A stretch of 39,660 nt of DNA. Source: a virus. The notes beneath the pieces are model-generated. The model saw only the letters and a list, made by a program, of their open reading frames with translations, ran no database searches and was not told the origin of the DNA. Every line of letters begins with the position of its first letter. The first letter of the stretch is position 1. Below, piece by piece: positions 13,049-20,856 of this stretch. The DNA lies in the IMG/VR virus record IMGVR_UViG_3300008108_000736, positions 1-39,660 of that record, one strand, 5' to 3'. The translations under genes were made by a program, and so were the position numbers.

Positions 13049-15280
13049 ATGAAAGACCTACTAGAACAATTAATGAAACTTGATGAAGCACCTGTAAAGC
13101 CCGGTGAACGAAAAGGTATTTCCTTCAAACTAAAGAAGCTGGAGAAACTTAGTAACCAGCTTGACAAGTACAAAAGTTCATTGCATAGCATGAAGTACAT
13201 GGATCTTCCTCCTGCACTCGAAAAGTCTAAGGTCAATGACAGACCTGTTAAAATGGACAATCTGTTCAAGGCTCTAGCAAAGAACTGCAAAGAGATTATA
13301 AAGGTTTACAAGGAACTCAACAGAAACAACTTTGAACGAGAAAAGTTTTTGTTTAGAGGGATTAGATCAAGTGACGATGCATTGTATGGTAAACCGTTTG
13401 AATCACGTAAACCCAAAGATAGCAACCAAGACTTGCATGAATTAGTCAACGGAACCATCAAACACTTAGGTTTTGAAGCTAATAGAGAAAACGCCATGTT
13501 TGTTACTGGTGATAGAAGCCAGGCAAGCGGTTATGGACATTCATTGTACGTATTGTTTCCAGTAGATGGATTCAAGTTTACATGGAGTAAAACAGTAAAA
13601 GATTTGGTCCTAGACAATAATAAAAGAAGGGACCTGTTGGACCAAGAAGTGGTTCCTAAACTTAGAGAAATGGTAAAGAAAGCCAAGGCTGAAAGCAAAG
13701 ATCCATCTACATTTCCTGTATATAACCCGGACGATTTGTTCTACAGTGGATATGAATATGATCGTGACTATGAAAGCGTATCTAGTGCAATTGATCAGGG
13801 ATTGTTACCCGAGGAAGCACAAGATTTATTAGACAATGTTTTAACTAATAAAAGTATTCAGGAACATTTTCAGTTCACTGATCAAGATTTGTTTAGTGCA
13901 ATTCTCTCAGAAAAAGAAATCTATGTCAGGGGAAACTACTATGCTGTTAACATTGAACATAGTAGAGAACTATTCAAGTTCTTAGAGCAAATTAATACTG
14001 ATAATGTTGAGCTTCCAGAAAACTTTGGTGAAGTTCCTAATATCTTGGACAAGGGTGATGTTGTTAGAATACTAGCTGGAAATCATCAGGGTAAGCTAGG
14101 TACGATTACCTATGTATATGGTGACAAGTACGAAGTGTTCTTGACTCAAAAGACCGGTGACATTACTATATCAAAAGATGAGGTAGAATTATACCATCTA
14201 CCTGATGGATCAATTCCTATCTATGAAAGAGACGATAAGATCATTGTTTCTGATCCTGACAGTAGATTATACGGGACAGTTGGCACTGTTAATTTTGTAT
14301 ATGCAAACGGTAAGATTGAGATAGTTGATACAAAAGGTAATCATAGCACTGTATATAAGAATCAACTAGAGAGCTACACTCCCGAACGTGATGAAGAAAT
14401 TCAAAAGGATCTTGCGGGCAAACCTCCTGTTATTGAAAACAATGATGATGTTGTTGTTAGTGATGCTGATAGTGAATACTACGGTGAGCGCGGCCGCGTA
14501 AACTTCATCTACAGCAGTGGAACTATTGAAGTCTATCTTCCAAAGAGAAGCATGTATGTAGACTTTCAACCCAATCAATTAGTATTGCTAAAGAACGCAC
14601 CACCTGAATTATTGAAGAAAGTACCGGGTGAGTATCACTTAGGAGATGCAGTCAAGATTACTAGTGGTGAGTACGCCGGTAGTTCTGGTAAAATTACATA
14701 TCTATACAGCAACGGTACAAAAGCAGAAGTAGATATTGGCACAACACGAGCAGATGTGTACTTGTCGGATTTAGAACACTTTGACCAAGATTCTTCTGAT
14801 TCTACTAATGTCATTAAGGTCGGAGATATCGTCAAAGTTATCAATGACGAGTCAAGCTACTATGGGCAGTCTGGCGAAGTGATTGAAGTAGGAAAGAATC
14901 CTAACGGAAAAGAATGGATTAAATTCAAAAGCCTCACCATATCAGATGGCGTTAAAACTTTCATTGACTGGGTCCAAAAAGTAACCGATGAAGTAGAATT
15001 TAAGTCAGGCGACAAGGTAAAGATTGAATATAATCAAAGTTTATACAACGGCAAAGAAGGTACAGTATCAGCAGGTCCTGATGAAGATGGTGACTATAAA
15101 GTTGTAGTAGGAAAAAACATTACATATGTCCCGGCCGGCGGAATGAAAAAACTTGAGCAAGATTCTACTGCTGCTTCTGCATTTGCAATGGGTGATAAAG
15201 TTAAAATATTAGATAAGTCAAGCGGCTTCTACGGCGACATAGGTGAGATTGAAAGCGGGCCTGATAATGACGGCGATTAG
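13049..15280 (+). CDS. ADP-ribosyltransferase-like protein with KOW-type repeats (amber-interrupted)
   Basis: 743 aa up to a TAG at 15278. Residues 1-15 (MKDLLEQLMKLDEAP) are amphipathic, like T4 capsid-targeting leaders. Residues 100-300 have an ART-like order: FRGIR (R103), FVTGDRSQASGYG (151-163, in place of the S-T-S strand) and ExE-like EKEIYV (E288, E290). From about 333 there are at least seven KOW/SH3-like repeats of the form GDxVxIxxxxSxYYGxxGxVxxxYxxGxxEV. T4 Alt is also a packaged, injected ART, so an injected effector is plausible. The amber replaces the Tyr of the seventh repeat (DGDYK becomes DGD-stop); the frame continues to 15940. The ART call is by eye. Confidence 0.6.
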   Translation: MKDLLEQLMKLDEAPVKPGERKGISFKLKKLEKLSNQLDKYKSSLHSMKYMDLPPALEKSKVNDRPVKMDNLFKALAKNCKEIIKVYKELNRNNFEREKFLFRGIRSSDDALYGKPFESRKPKDSNQDLHELVNGTIKHLGFEANRENAMFVTGDRSQASGYGHSLYVLFPVDGFKFTWSKTVKDLVLDNNKRRDLLDQEVVPKLREMVKKAKAESKDPSTFPVYNPDDLFYSGYEYDRDYESVSSAIDQGLLPEEAQDLLDNVLTNKSIQEHFQFTDQDLFSAILSEKEIYVRGNYYAVNIEHSRELFKFLEQINTDNVELPENFGEVPNILDKGDVVRILAGNHQGKLGTITYVYGDKYEVFLTQKTGDITISKDEVELYHLPDGSIPIYERDDKIIVSDPDSRLYGTVGTVNFVYANGKIEIVDTKGNHSTVYKNQLESYTPERDEEIQKDLAGKPPVIENNDDVVVSDADSEYYGERGRVNFIYSSGTIEVYLPKRSMYVDFQPNQLVLLKNAPPELLKKVPGEYHLGDAVKITSGEYAGSSGKITYLYSNGTKAEVDIGTTRADVYLSDLEHFDQDSSDSTNVIKVGDIVKVINDESSYYGQSGEVIEVGKNPNGKEWIKFKSLTISDGVKTFIDWVQKVTDEVEFKSGDKVKIEYNQSLYNGKEGTVSAGPDEDGDYKVVVGKNITYVPAGGMKKLEQDSTAASAFAMGDKVKILDKSSGFYGDIGEIESGPDNDGD

Positions 15281-15517
15281 ACAGTTATCTTTAACAATGA
15301 TGAAAATGAGTGGTCATATTTTCAGCCAGACGTTTTAGAGAAGGTAGGTAAACCACAAGAGCAACCAAAGTTAGCTGAGGGCGACACAGTTAAGATAACT
15401 GGCCCAAGCGCATATAACAATAGTTCATTCATTGGATATACTGGAACAATTACCTCAGTATCAGACGATGGTAAGTTTGCTGGCGTTCGCATCAACTACG
15501 GCGATGAAGATAATATA

Positions 15518-15940
15518 TTGACATATGACACAAGTAACTTATCAAAGACTGAAGGACCTTCACAACCAAAAGTTACCGAACCTGTTGCTCCTAAATTTGA
15601 AGTCAATGACAGAGTTGAAGTTGTATCAGAGTTTCCAGGACTAATAGGTATGAAGGGGAAGATTACGCAAGTAAATCCTAACTATGGCTTTGTTAGTGTT
15701 TGGCTTGATGGTAACACCGCAGCTAGTTCGTTCCCCGTATCTGCACTCAAGAAGGTTGATGCAAACGACCCTACAGAATTTCATTTAGGTGATATGGTTG
15801 AAGTAACCAACGACTCTCTAGCTTCATATGGGCAGAAGGGCAAAGTCACTGACATGGATGTTACTATGTTAGTGGTTCAGGATTCTACAACCGGCGATGT
15901 ATTCTTCGCAAAAAAAGCTAACGTCAAAAAAATAGGTTGA
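15518..15940 (+). CDS. C-terminal KOW-repeat part of the amber-interrupted protein
   Basis: The frame is exactly that of the upstream gene and is open from the codon after the TAG (15281) to TGA at 15938. Residues coded by 15281-15517 complete the broken repeat (TVIFNNDENEWSYF) and add another (EGDTVKITGPSAYNN...GYTGTI). From ATG 15518 two more repeats follow (EVNDRVEVVSEFPGLIGMKG and LGDMVEVTNDSLASYGQKG). The ATG has no ribosome-binding site, so independent start is doubtful. More likely this is the C-terminus of one roughly 960-residue protein, made by readthrough or lost by mutation or sequence error. Confidence 0.6.
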   Translation: MTYDTSNLSKTEGPSQPKVTEPVAPKFEVNDRVEVVSEFPGLIGMKGKITQVNPNYGFVSVWLDGNTAASSFPVSALKKVDANDPTEFHLGDMVEVTNDSLASYGQKGKVTDMDVTMLVVQDSTTGDVFFAKKANVKKIG

Positions 15941-15965
15941 CAAGCTCCATCTAAACGTGTATAAC
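15937..15965 (+). promoter_or_regulatory. sigma70-like promoter of the ADP-ribosylglycohydrolase operon
   Basis: TTGACA 15937-15942 (overlapping the upstream TGA), 17 nt, TATAAC 15960-15965. AAGGAG follows at 15975. Confidence 0.75.
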
Positions 15966-15986
15966 TTATAATTAAAGGAGTTATAC

Positions 15987-16871
15987 ATGCAAGTTAAAGA
16001 CAGGCTTTTAGGTTCATTCTTGGGCCTCGCAATCGGTGATGCTGTAGGTACTACAGTTGAGTTCCGTGCCCGCGACACATTTGAACCTGTAACTGATATG
16101 GTAGGTAAGGGCCCGTTCAATCTTCCCGCAGGATATTTCACAGATGATACTAGCATGGCATTGTGTCTCGCTGAAAGTCTGATTGAACATCCTCAGCTTG
16201 ATAGAAATGATTTACTGAATCGTTTTAGCAAGTGGTATCGTGAAGGAGTGAATAGCCCGACCGGTCGCTGCTTTGATATTGGTGCTACTACTAGTTCTGC
16301 AATCGTAAATTGGGAGACTACCGGTAGTGTATTGAACAACACTGGTTCTTGGGACGCAGGTAATGGTTCTATTATGCGCCTCGCCCCTGCGGTGATCAAG
16401 TATCACACTGACAATGATATGGCAATTGCTACTGCTATCATGCAGGGCGAAACTACACACGGCTCTGTAGAAGCCTGTGACAGTTGCGATTTGCTTGCTA
16501 GGGTGCTGTTGACTGCATATGTCACTGATGATAAGAACGCAGTATTGAACATTGACCCTCAGGATCATTGGGCAGATAGTGTTAAGAACATTCTCACTAC
16601 ACTTGATGTATCTCGTGATGAAGTCAAGAGTTCGGGCTACGTCATTCATACGCTTCACGCTGCTCTGTGGTGCTTCAAGAACACTGATAACTTCCGTGAT
16701 GCTATTCTGCTTGCTACTAATCTTGGTGAAGATGCCGACACTGTAGCAGCAGTTACAGGGCAAATTGCAGGTGCTTTCTATGGTATGTCAGGTATCCCGA
16801 TCATGTGGCTTGATAAGCTTTACGACACAGCACGTTTTATTGAATTGGTAGATAAGTTAACAAATGAATAA
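15987..16871 (+). CDS. ADP-ribosylglycohydrolase (DraG/ARH family)
   Basis: The 294-aa protein is a full-length ARH. Metal ligands are in FTDDTSMA (TDDT at 52-55) and GEDADTVAAVTGQIAGA (D249, D251, T252 region); GNGSIMRLAP (125-134) and GLAIGDAVGTTVEF (13-26) are the other family blocks. Two Mg ions let it remove ADP-ribose from arginine, from other protein sites, or from nucleic acids. Strong promoter and AAGGAG indicate early expression. Next to an ART-like gene it may reverse the phage's own modification, or undo host DarT-like or effector ADP-ribosylation. It overlaps the next gene by 8 nt. Confidence 0.9.
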   Translation: MQVKDRLLGSFLGLAIGDAVGTTVEFRARDTFEPVTDMVGKGPFNLPAGYFTDDTSMALCLAESLIEHPQLDRNDLLNRFSKWYREGVNSPTGRCFDIGATTSSAIVNWETTGSVLNNTGSWDAGNGSIMRLAPAVIKYHTDNDMAIATAIMQGETTHGSVEACDSCDLLARVLLTAYVTDDKNAVLNIDPQDHWADSVKNILTTLDVSRDEVKSSGYVIHTLHAALWCFKNTDNFRDAILLATNLGEDADTVAAVTGQIAGAFYGMSGIPIMWLDKLYDTARFIELVDKLTNE

Positions 16872-17337
16872 GGTAATTTTTTTAGATATTGATGGTCCAG
16901 TAATTCCCATTGATGTTCCGGTATATGAAAGCGTATACCGCACTACATATAGTTCTAACTCAATTGCATATTTGAACTTGCTGTGCGAGGAGACTGGTGC
17001 TAAGGTTGTTACTAACAGTATGCACAACTATGAAGACTGGATGGGCGGCGATCTTAGAGAAGACCTAGTTGAATGGGGACTTGATGAAAAGTTTGTTCAT
17101 TCTAACTGGCGCACAATCTTTCCTAGGATTGACTACAGTAAGGTAAACAGCCCGGTACGTGGCATCGGAAGATTAGTTGCGATTGAGGATTGGATTAAGC
17201 ATCACGGTGACACAAGTTGGGTATGTTTTGATGATAGAAAGTTTAGCGACATTGCTAATCTAATCCACATTGAAGATGGGCTGGGAATTAAAGAGCATCA
17301 TTTTGATTCGGCTCTTGACATATTGACTATGAACTGA
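16864..17337 (+). CDS. HAD-like phosphatase of the RNA-repair 'Swiss army knife' type
   Basis: The 157-aa protein opens with the HAD motif I FLDIDG (D8, D10 as nucleophile and acid) and continues AYLNLLCEETGAKVVTNSMHNYEDW, which fits the HAD_SAK-type pattern LxxLxxxTGAxIVxSSSWR. CFDDRKFSD near residues 118-126 supplies the acidic motif IV. HAD_SAK domains occur in multidomain RNA-repair proteins and are predicted to remove terminal phosphates from RNA. Translation is coupled to the ADP-ribosylglycohydrolase by an 8-nt overlap. The motif II serine is not obvious in SMHN. Confidence 0.72.
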   Translation: MNKVIFLDIDGPVIPIDVPVYESVYRTTYSSNSIAYLNLLCEETGAKVVTNSMHNYEDWMGGDLREDLVEWGLDEKFVHSNWRTIFPRIDYSKVNSPVRGIGRLVAIEDWIKHHGDTSWVCFDDRKFSDIANLIHIEDGLGIKEHHFDSALDILTMN

Positions 17338-17361
17338 TATAAAGAATGAAAGGAGAAGGTT

Positions 17362-17733
17362 ATGGGCTGGTATGATAATCATGTGACTGTTGACGAAATG
17401 CTGAACCAAACCTTCACCTCGGTTCGTGCAACTAACGATACAGTTACGTTTGAAAATGATGAAGTGCGTTATGTACTTTATCACGATACTGACTGCTGTG
17501 AATCGGTGTACGTAGAAGAAATCATCGGTGATTTGGAAGACTTAGAAAACCTTCCGCTGTTGATTTCTCGTGAAGATACTAATGCAGAAGATCCAGGAAC
17601 CTGCAATGGCGAAAGCTATACGTGGACGTTCTATAACTTCGCAACCTACAAGGGTTATGTGACGATTCGGTTCCTTGGTGAATCAAATGGTTACTACAGC
17701 GAAGAGGTCTACTGCCGAAAGGAAACAGTATGA
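17362..17733 (+). CDS. DUF7448-like phage protein
   Basis: 123 aa, preceded by AAAGGAG. The conserved run YHDTDCCESVYVEEIIGDLEDL (too long for chance) and TWTFYNFATYKGYVTIRFLGESNGYYSEEV match a small phage and bacterial family with a paired-cysteine motif (CCESVY) and no known function. The protein is probably a compact all-beta fold. It ends with an ATGA overlap with the exonuclease gene, so it belongs to the operon starting at 15937. Confidence 0.75.
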   Translation: MGWYDNHVTVDEMLNQTFTSVRATNDTVTFENDEVRYVLYHDTDCCESVYVEEIIGDLEDLENLPLLISREDTNAEDPGTCNGESYTWTFYNFATYKGYVTIRFLGESNGYYSEEVYCRKETV

Positions 17734-18230
17734 ATATTATCGTAGATTGTGAAGCGTCAGGTCCTTGCCCAACAATGGGCGACTTGATTGAATTTGCGGC
17801 AATCGCAGAGAATGGGAAAACTTTCGTATCTGACAAGTTTTCCCCTATCTTTTCCAATTTTGACCAAGGTGCATACAACGCACTTAAGTTGACTAGAGAA
17901 CAGCATCAGGAGTATACTGGTAGTTTTGTCACAGAAGCTAAGCGTTTCAGTGACTGGCTATCACAATTTGATCGTTGTGTTTTTTGGTCTGATAATCCCG
18001 CATTTGATTGGCAGTGGATTAACTGGTTGATGCACACTTATGAAGGTAGAAACCCTTTTGGATTCAGTGCTAGACGTATCGGTGATCTTTATGCAGGATG
18101 CAATAAGAATATCAGGGACCATACGTCTTGGAAGAAGTTTAGAATCACTAAGCATACCCATGATCCGTTAGACGATGTTCGTGGAAACATGGAAGCGTTT
18201 CATCATATCAGAAAAACTTTCAAAATCTAA
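17730..18230 (+). CDS. DEDDh 3'-5' exonuclease-like protein
   Basis: The 166-aa protein shows the DnaQ/RNase T order: motif I VDCEASG (D6, E8), motif II in WSDNPAFDWQWIN (D93) and motif III HDPLDDVRGN (H144, D149). Such enzymes remove 3' nucleotides with two metal ions. The size fits stand-alone oligoribonuclease/RNase T-like phage proteins rather than a polymerase proofreading domain. With RtcB and tRNAs nearby, tRNA 3'-end trimming or RNA salvage is a reasonable guess. It starts in an ATGA overlap and ends the operon. Confidence 0.78.
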   Translation: MNIIVDCEASGPCPTMGDLIEFAAIAENGKTFVSDKFSPIFSNFDQGAYNALKLTREQHQEYTGSFVTEAKRFSDWLSQFDRCVFWSDNPAFDWQWINWLMHTYEGRNPFGFSARRIGDLYAGCNKNIRDHTSWKKFRITKHTHDPLDDVRGNMEAFHHIRKTFKI

Positions 18231-18239
18231 AAAAATTGG

Positions 18240-18268
18240 TTGACATTGTTTGCCCATTTTGCTATAAC
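18240..18268 (+). promoter_or_regulatory. sigma70-like promoter, TGCCCA class
   Basis: TTGACA 18240-18245, 17 nt containing TGCCCA, TATAAC 18263-18268. Nearly identical to the promoter at 33543 through the ribosome-binding site. Confidence 0.8.
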
Positions 18269-18293
18269 AAATATATAGCAAGGAGATAATGAA

Positions 18294-18554
18294 ATGACTG
18301 TCAAGCTTAAGAAGATTGAACAAGAACTTGTCAACTACATGCAGTGGACTCTTGAACACCGGGGTACCACACAGATTGATGTTAATGCAGACGGTCGCAT
18401 TAAGCGCAGTCTTGCTAAGCAGCAAGCCGCGTTGTCCCTTGTTGAAAAGGGTGTTGCTAAGCTCGTGAAGCGTTGGTCCTACGAACAGCCCGATTGGCGC
18501 TGGGGCCCTGCTATCAAGCACAAGTACGATGTAATCACAATTGAACTTGTTTAA
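18294..18554 (+). CDS. Small basic hypothetical protein, 86 aa
   Basis: AAGGAG at 18280-18285 and its own strong promoter support the ATG at 18294. The protein is basic (KLKKIEQ, RIKRSLAKQQ, KLVKRW) with a helical N-terminal half and a WRWGPAIKHKYDVITIELV end that looks like a beta strand. No domain recognised. As a single gene behind an early-type promoter it may be a host take-over factor; this is inference. Confidence 0.75.
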   Translation: MTVKLKKIEQELVNYMQWTLEHRGTTQIDVNADGRIKRSLAKQQAALSLVEKGVAKLVKRWSYEQPDWRWGPAIKHKYDVITIELV

Positions 18555-18562
18555 TTTTTCGG

Positions 18563-18591
18563 TTGACAAGCAACAAGAAGTATTGTATATC
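18563..18591 (+). promoter_or_regulatory. sigma70-like promoter embedded in an inverted repeat
   Basis: TTGACA 18563-18568, 17 nt, TATATC 18586-18591. Part of the -35 and the spacer (18566-18580) is repeated inverted at 18659-18673. It is followed by tRNA-Lys(CTT) at 18686. Confidence 0.65.
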
Positions 18592-18673
18592 TAGTATATC
18601 AAGTGACGAGAAGCCCCGAGTGGGATTTCGTATATTGCTGAATTGCTAGGTGTCCTGGCTTCTTGTTGCTTGT
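18566..18673. repeat. 15-bp perfect inverted repeat, 78-nt loop
   Basis: ACAAGCAACAAGAAG at 18566-18580 and CTTCTTGTTGCTTGT at 18659-18673. Inside the loop AGAAGCC (18610-18616) can compete for GGCTTCT (18657-18663), so two exclusive folds are possible in the transcript. Confidence 0.7.
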
Positions 18674-18685
18674 AACGATATTTAT

Positions 18686-18761
18686 GGACGATTAGCTCAG
18701 TTGGTAGAGCGCGGGACTCTTAATCCTTAGGTCATAGGTTCGAACCCTATATCGTCTACCA
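18686..18761 (+). tRNA. tRNA-Lys(CTT)
   Basis: Acceptor GGACGAT/ATCGTCT, loop CTCTTAA, ACCA end. The outermost anticodon-stem pair is C-T. It sits directly upstream of rtcB. Confidence 0.94.
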
Positions 18762-18823
18762 TTTTTAATGTAGGGTCCTGGGTAAGACGTTAAACTGCCC
18801 ATCCATTTTTAAAGGAAGTAGTT

Positions 18824-20041
18824 ATGCAAGTAATTCAAGGAAACAAGGGTGGTCTTATTAAGGCATGGATCGACGGCGTGACCGTTGAGGATCAAGCCCG
18901 CGCCCAGCTTGACAATATTGCTTCTATGCCCTTTATCCACAAGCACGTAGCAATTATGCCTGATGTTCACTGGGGAATGGGTGCGACTGTTGGTTCGGTT
19001 ATTCCGACCAAGAATGCAATCATCCCTGCTGCGGTCGGCGTTGATATCGGTTGCGGTATGATGGCGCACAAGACCAATCTTCGTGCAGAAGATTTGCCCG
19101 ACAACCTGTTTGGCATTCGCTCTGCAATTGAAGCACGAGTGCCGCATGGTCGTACTGACAATGGTGGCAAGAATGACCGTGGTGCATTCGGTGTTCCTTC
19201 TAGCGAAGCTGCACTTAAGTTTACTGCACATGCGGCTGGTCTTGCTGAAATCGTAGCTAAGCATCCTAAGATTGGTCAGGCAGCAGAACGTGCGCCTCAT
19301 CACTTAGGTACGCTCGGTTCTGGTAATCACTTCGTAGAGATTTGTCTTGATGAAGATGATTACGTTTGGATCATGCTGCACTCAGGTTCTCGTGGTATTG
19401 GTAACCGTATCGGTTCCTACTTCATTGAACTTGCGAAGCAGGATATGCGTAAGTGGTTTATCAATCTTCCGGATATGGACCTTGCGTATCTGCCGGAAGG
19501 CACTGATCACTTCAACGACTACATGCAGGCAGTGTCTTGGGCACAGAAGTTTGCTCGTAGCAACCGTGAAGTAATGATGGAAGCAACTATTGCTGCTATC
19601 CGTTCAGTGATCACGAAGCCGTTCTATAGTGAGTTGATGGCAGTTAACTGTCACCACAACTATGTATCGCACGAAAAGCACTTCGGTGAGGACGTTCTTG
19701 TTACTCGTAAGGGTGCAGTGTCCGCTAAGAAGGACGAAATGGGAATTATCCCGGGTTCAATGGGTGCAAAGTCATTCATCGTTCGTGGTAAGGGTAATCG
19801 TGAATCGTTCTGTTCGTGTTCACACGGTGCAGGACGCTCTATGAGCCGTACCGAAGCGAAGAAGCGTTTCACTCTTGAGGACCATATCGCTGCTACGGCA
19901 GGGGTTGAGTGCCGAAAGGACGCAGACGTTATTGACGAAACGCCGAAGGCGTACAAGGACATTGATGCAGTTATGGCTGCACAGTTTGACCTTGTAGATA
20001 TCGTGCATACGTTGAAGCAGGTAGTTTGTGTCAAGGGGTAA
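18824..20041 (+). CDS. rtcB: RtcB RNA ligase
   Basis: The 405-aa protein is a complete RtcB, which joins RNA 2',3'-cyclic phosphate or 3'-phosphate ends to 5'-OH ends through GMP-His. Visible residues: DVHWGMG (D47, H49), GVDIGCGM (D74, C77), GSGNHFVE (N168, H169, E172), LHSGSRG (H186), NCHHN (275-279) and CSHGAGR, where H334 is the guanylylated histidine. AAGGA precedes the ATG. Adjacent tRNA genes point to repair of tRNAs cut by host anticodon nucleases. No archease is seen nearby, so host or intrinsic activation is needed. Confidence 0.97.
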   Translation: MQVIQGNKGGLIKAWIDGVTVEDQARAQLDNIASMPFIHKHVAIMPDVHWGMGATVGSVIPTKNAIIPAAVGVDIGCGMMAHKTNLRAEDLPDNLFGIRSAIEARVPHGRTDNGGKNDRGAFGVPSSEAALKFTAHAAGLAEIVAKHPKIGQAAERAPHHLGTLGSGNHFVEICLDEDDYVWIMLHSGSRGIGNRIGSYFIELAKQDMRKWFINLPDMDLAYLPEGTDHFNDYMQAVSWAQKFARSNREVMMEATIAAIRSVITKPFYSELMAVNCHHNYVSHEKHFGEDVLVTRKGAVSAKKDEMGIIPGSMGAKSFIVRGKGNRESFCSCSHGAGRSMSRTEAKKRFTLEDHIAATAGVECRKDADVIDETPKAYKDIDAVMAAQFDLVDIVHTLKQVVCVKG

Positions 20042-20061
20042 AACTCTTGACACAACACTGT

Positions 20062-20136
20062 GGCCCGGTCGTCTAGTGGCTAGGACACTTGGTTCTCAAC
20101 CAAGAGAAGCGGGGTCGGAACCCGTTCGGGCTACCA
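20062..20136 (+). tRNA. tRNA-Glu(CTC)
   Basis: Acceptor GGCCCGG/TCGGGCT, stem CTTGG/CCAAG, loop TTCTCAA. Near-copy of the tRNA-Glu(TTC) at 4258 outside the anticodon arm. Confidence 0.94.
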
Positions 20137-20152
20137 TATAAAGGAGAATAAC

Positions 20153-20314
20153 ATGCCAGCTATGACATTAGCTAAGTCAGGCAAGCGTTATACTCACGAG
20201 GAGTGGATCATGATGGATCCTCAAGAACGAGAACTTCTCTTGAGTAGACATGGACCTGCCTACACAGACGAAGCTTGGAAAAATCATTACGGCAATCGAA
20301 AGCCAAGAAAATGA
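20153..20314 (+). CDS. Small hypothetical protein, 53 aa
   Basis: AAGGAG at 20141-20146 lies 6 nt before the ATG at 20153. Product MPAMTLAKSGKRYTHEEWIMMDPQ... is polar with a Trp/Met-rich centre and basic end (NHYGNRKPRK). Its TGA overlaps the next ATG (ATGA), so the two are translationally coupled. It heads a run leading to the peptidyl-tRNA hydrolase. No family recognised. Confidence 0.65.
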   Translation: MPAMTLAKSGKRYTHEEWIMMDPQERELLLSRHGPAYTDEAWKNHYGNRKPRK

Positions 20315-20487
20315 CTAAATGGATTGTAGTATCTAAGACTATACCGATCAACGGCACGCCATTCTCGTCATGGCCTGATGCTAAGTTCTATTCCGAAGAA
20401 GAAGCATTAGCACTTGTTGAGAAAAGAAAAACGCTACGTCCTCAAATGGACTACGTAGCAATTAAGGTAGAGTCTGATGAAATATAA
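20311..20487 (+). CDS. Small hypothetical protein, 58 aa
   Basis: Start taken at the ATG at 20311, in ATGA overlap with the previous gene, not at the in-frame ATG at 20275. The product (MTKWIVVSKTIPINGTPFSSWPDAKFYSEEEALALVEKRK...) has a beta-alpha layout with SEEEALALVEKRK as a clear helix, resembling small phage proteins that present a single-domain fold. It overlaps the next gene by 11 nt. Function unknown. Confidence 0.65.
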   Translation: MTKWIVVSKTIPINGTPFSSWPDAKFYSEEEALALVEKRKTLRPQMDYVAIKVESDEI

Positions 20488-20845
20488 GATGTATTGCGTT
20501 TTCGCAAAAGAATCTGTAGACAAAATTAACGGGGTTCGTGGTAAAATGTGTACGCAAGCAGGTCATGCTTACTTGCATACTTTCATGAACGCTATGGCAG
20601 AGACTCCGGAGCTTGCTAAAGCTTATCTAGACAGTGGACACTCATTCAAGATTACCTTGATTGTAGACACTGTAGAGCAGCTACAGGAGCTTCAAAAAGC
20701 ATACAATGACGTATGCGCTACACAACTAATCACTGACAAAGGATTCACTGTCTTTAAGGAACCTACTACGACTTGTCTTGGTATCGGTCCACTAAGTGAA
20801 GATATGATCGGTGAAGATTTAAAAGCAATTAAAACGTTTTGTTAA
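20477..20845 (+). CDS. pth2: Peptidyl-tRNA hydrolase type 2 (PTH2)-like
   Basis: The 122-aa length and block order fit PTH2: RGKMCTQAGHAYLH (residues 21-34, corresponding to GKxAAQxxHA), SFKITLIVD, then TTTCLGIGPLSEDMIGEDLK (97-116, corresponding to TxTxLxIGP...). PTH2 frees tRNA from stalled peptidyl-tRNA and is usual in archaea and eukaryotes but also occurs in phages. Here it would recycle phage tRNAs when translation is disturbed. It sits in a coupled run of small genes after rtcB and tRNA-Glu. Confidence 0.82.
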   Translation: MKYKMYCVFAKESVDKINGVRGKMCTQAGHAYLHTFMNAMAETPELAKAYLDSGHSFKITLIVDTVEQLQELQKAYNDVCATQLITDKGFTVFKEPTTTCLGIGPLSEDMIGEDLKAIKTFC

Positions 20846-20856
20846 AGGAAAAACCA

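Noticed and set aside
15278-15280. Selenocysteine or pyrrolysine insertion at the in-frame stop
   Set aside because: The codon is TAG, not TGA, no Pyl or Sec genes are seen, and the repeat alignment points to Tyr at this site.
16212-16763. 183-aa minus-strand ORF
   Set aside because: Fully antisense to the ADP-ribosylglycohydrolase, which has all its family motifs.
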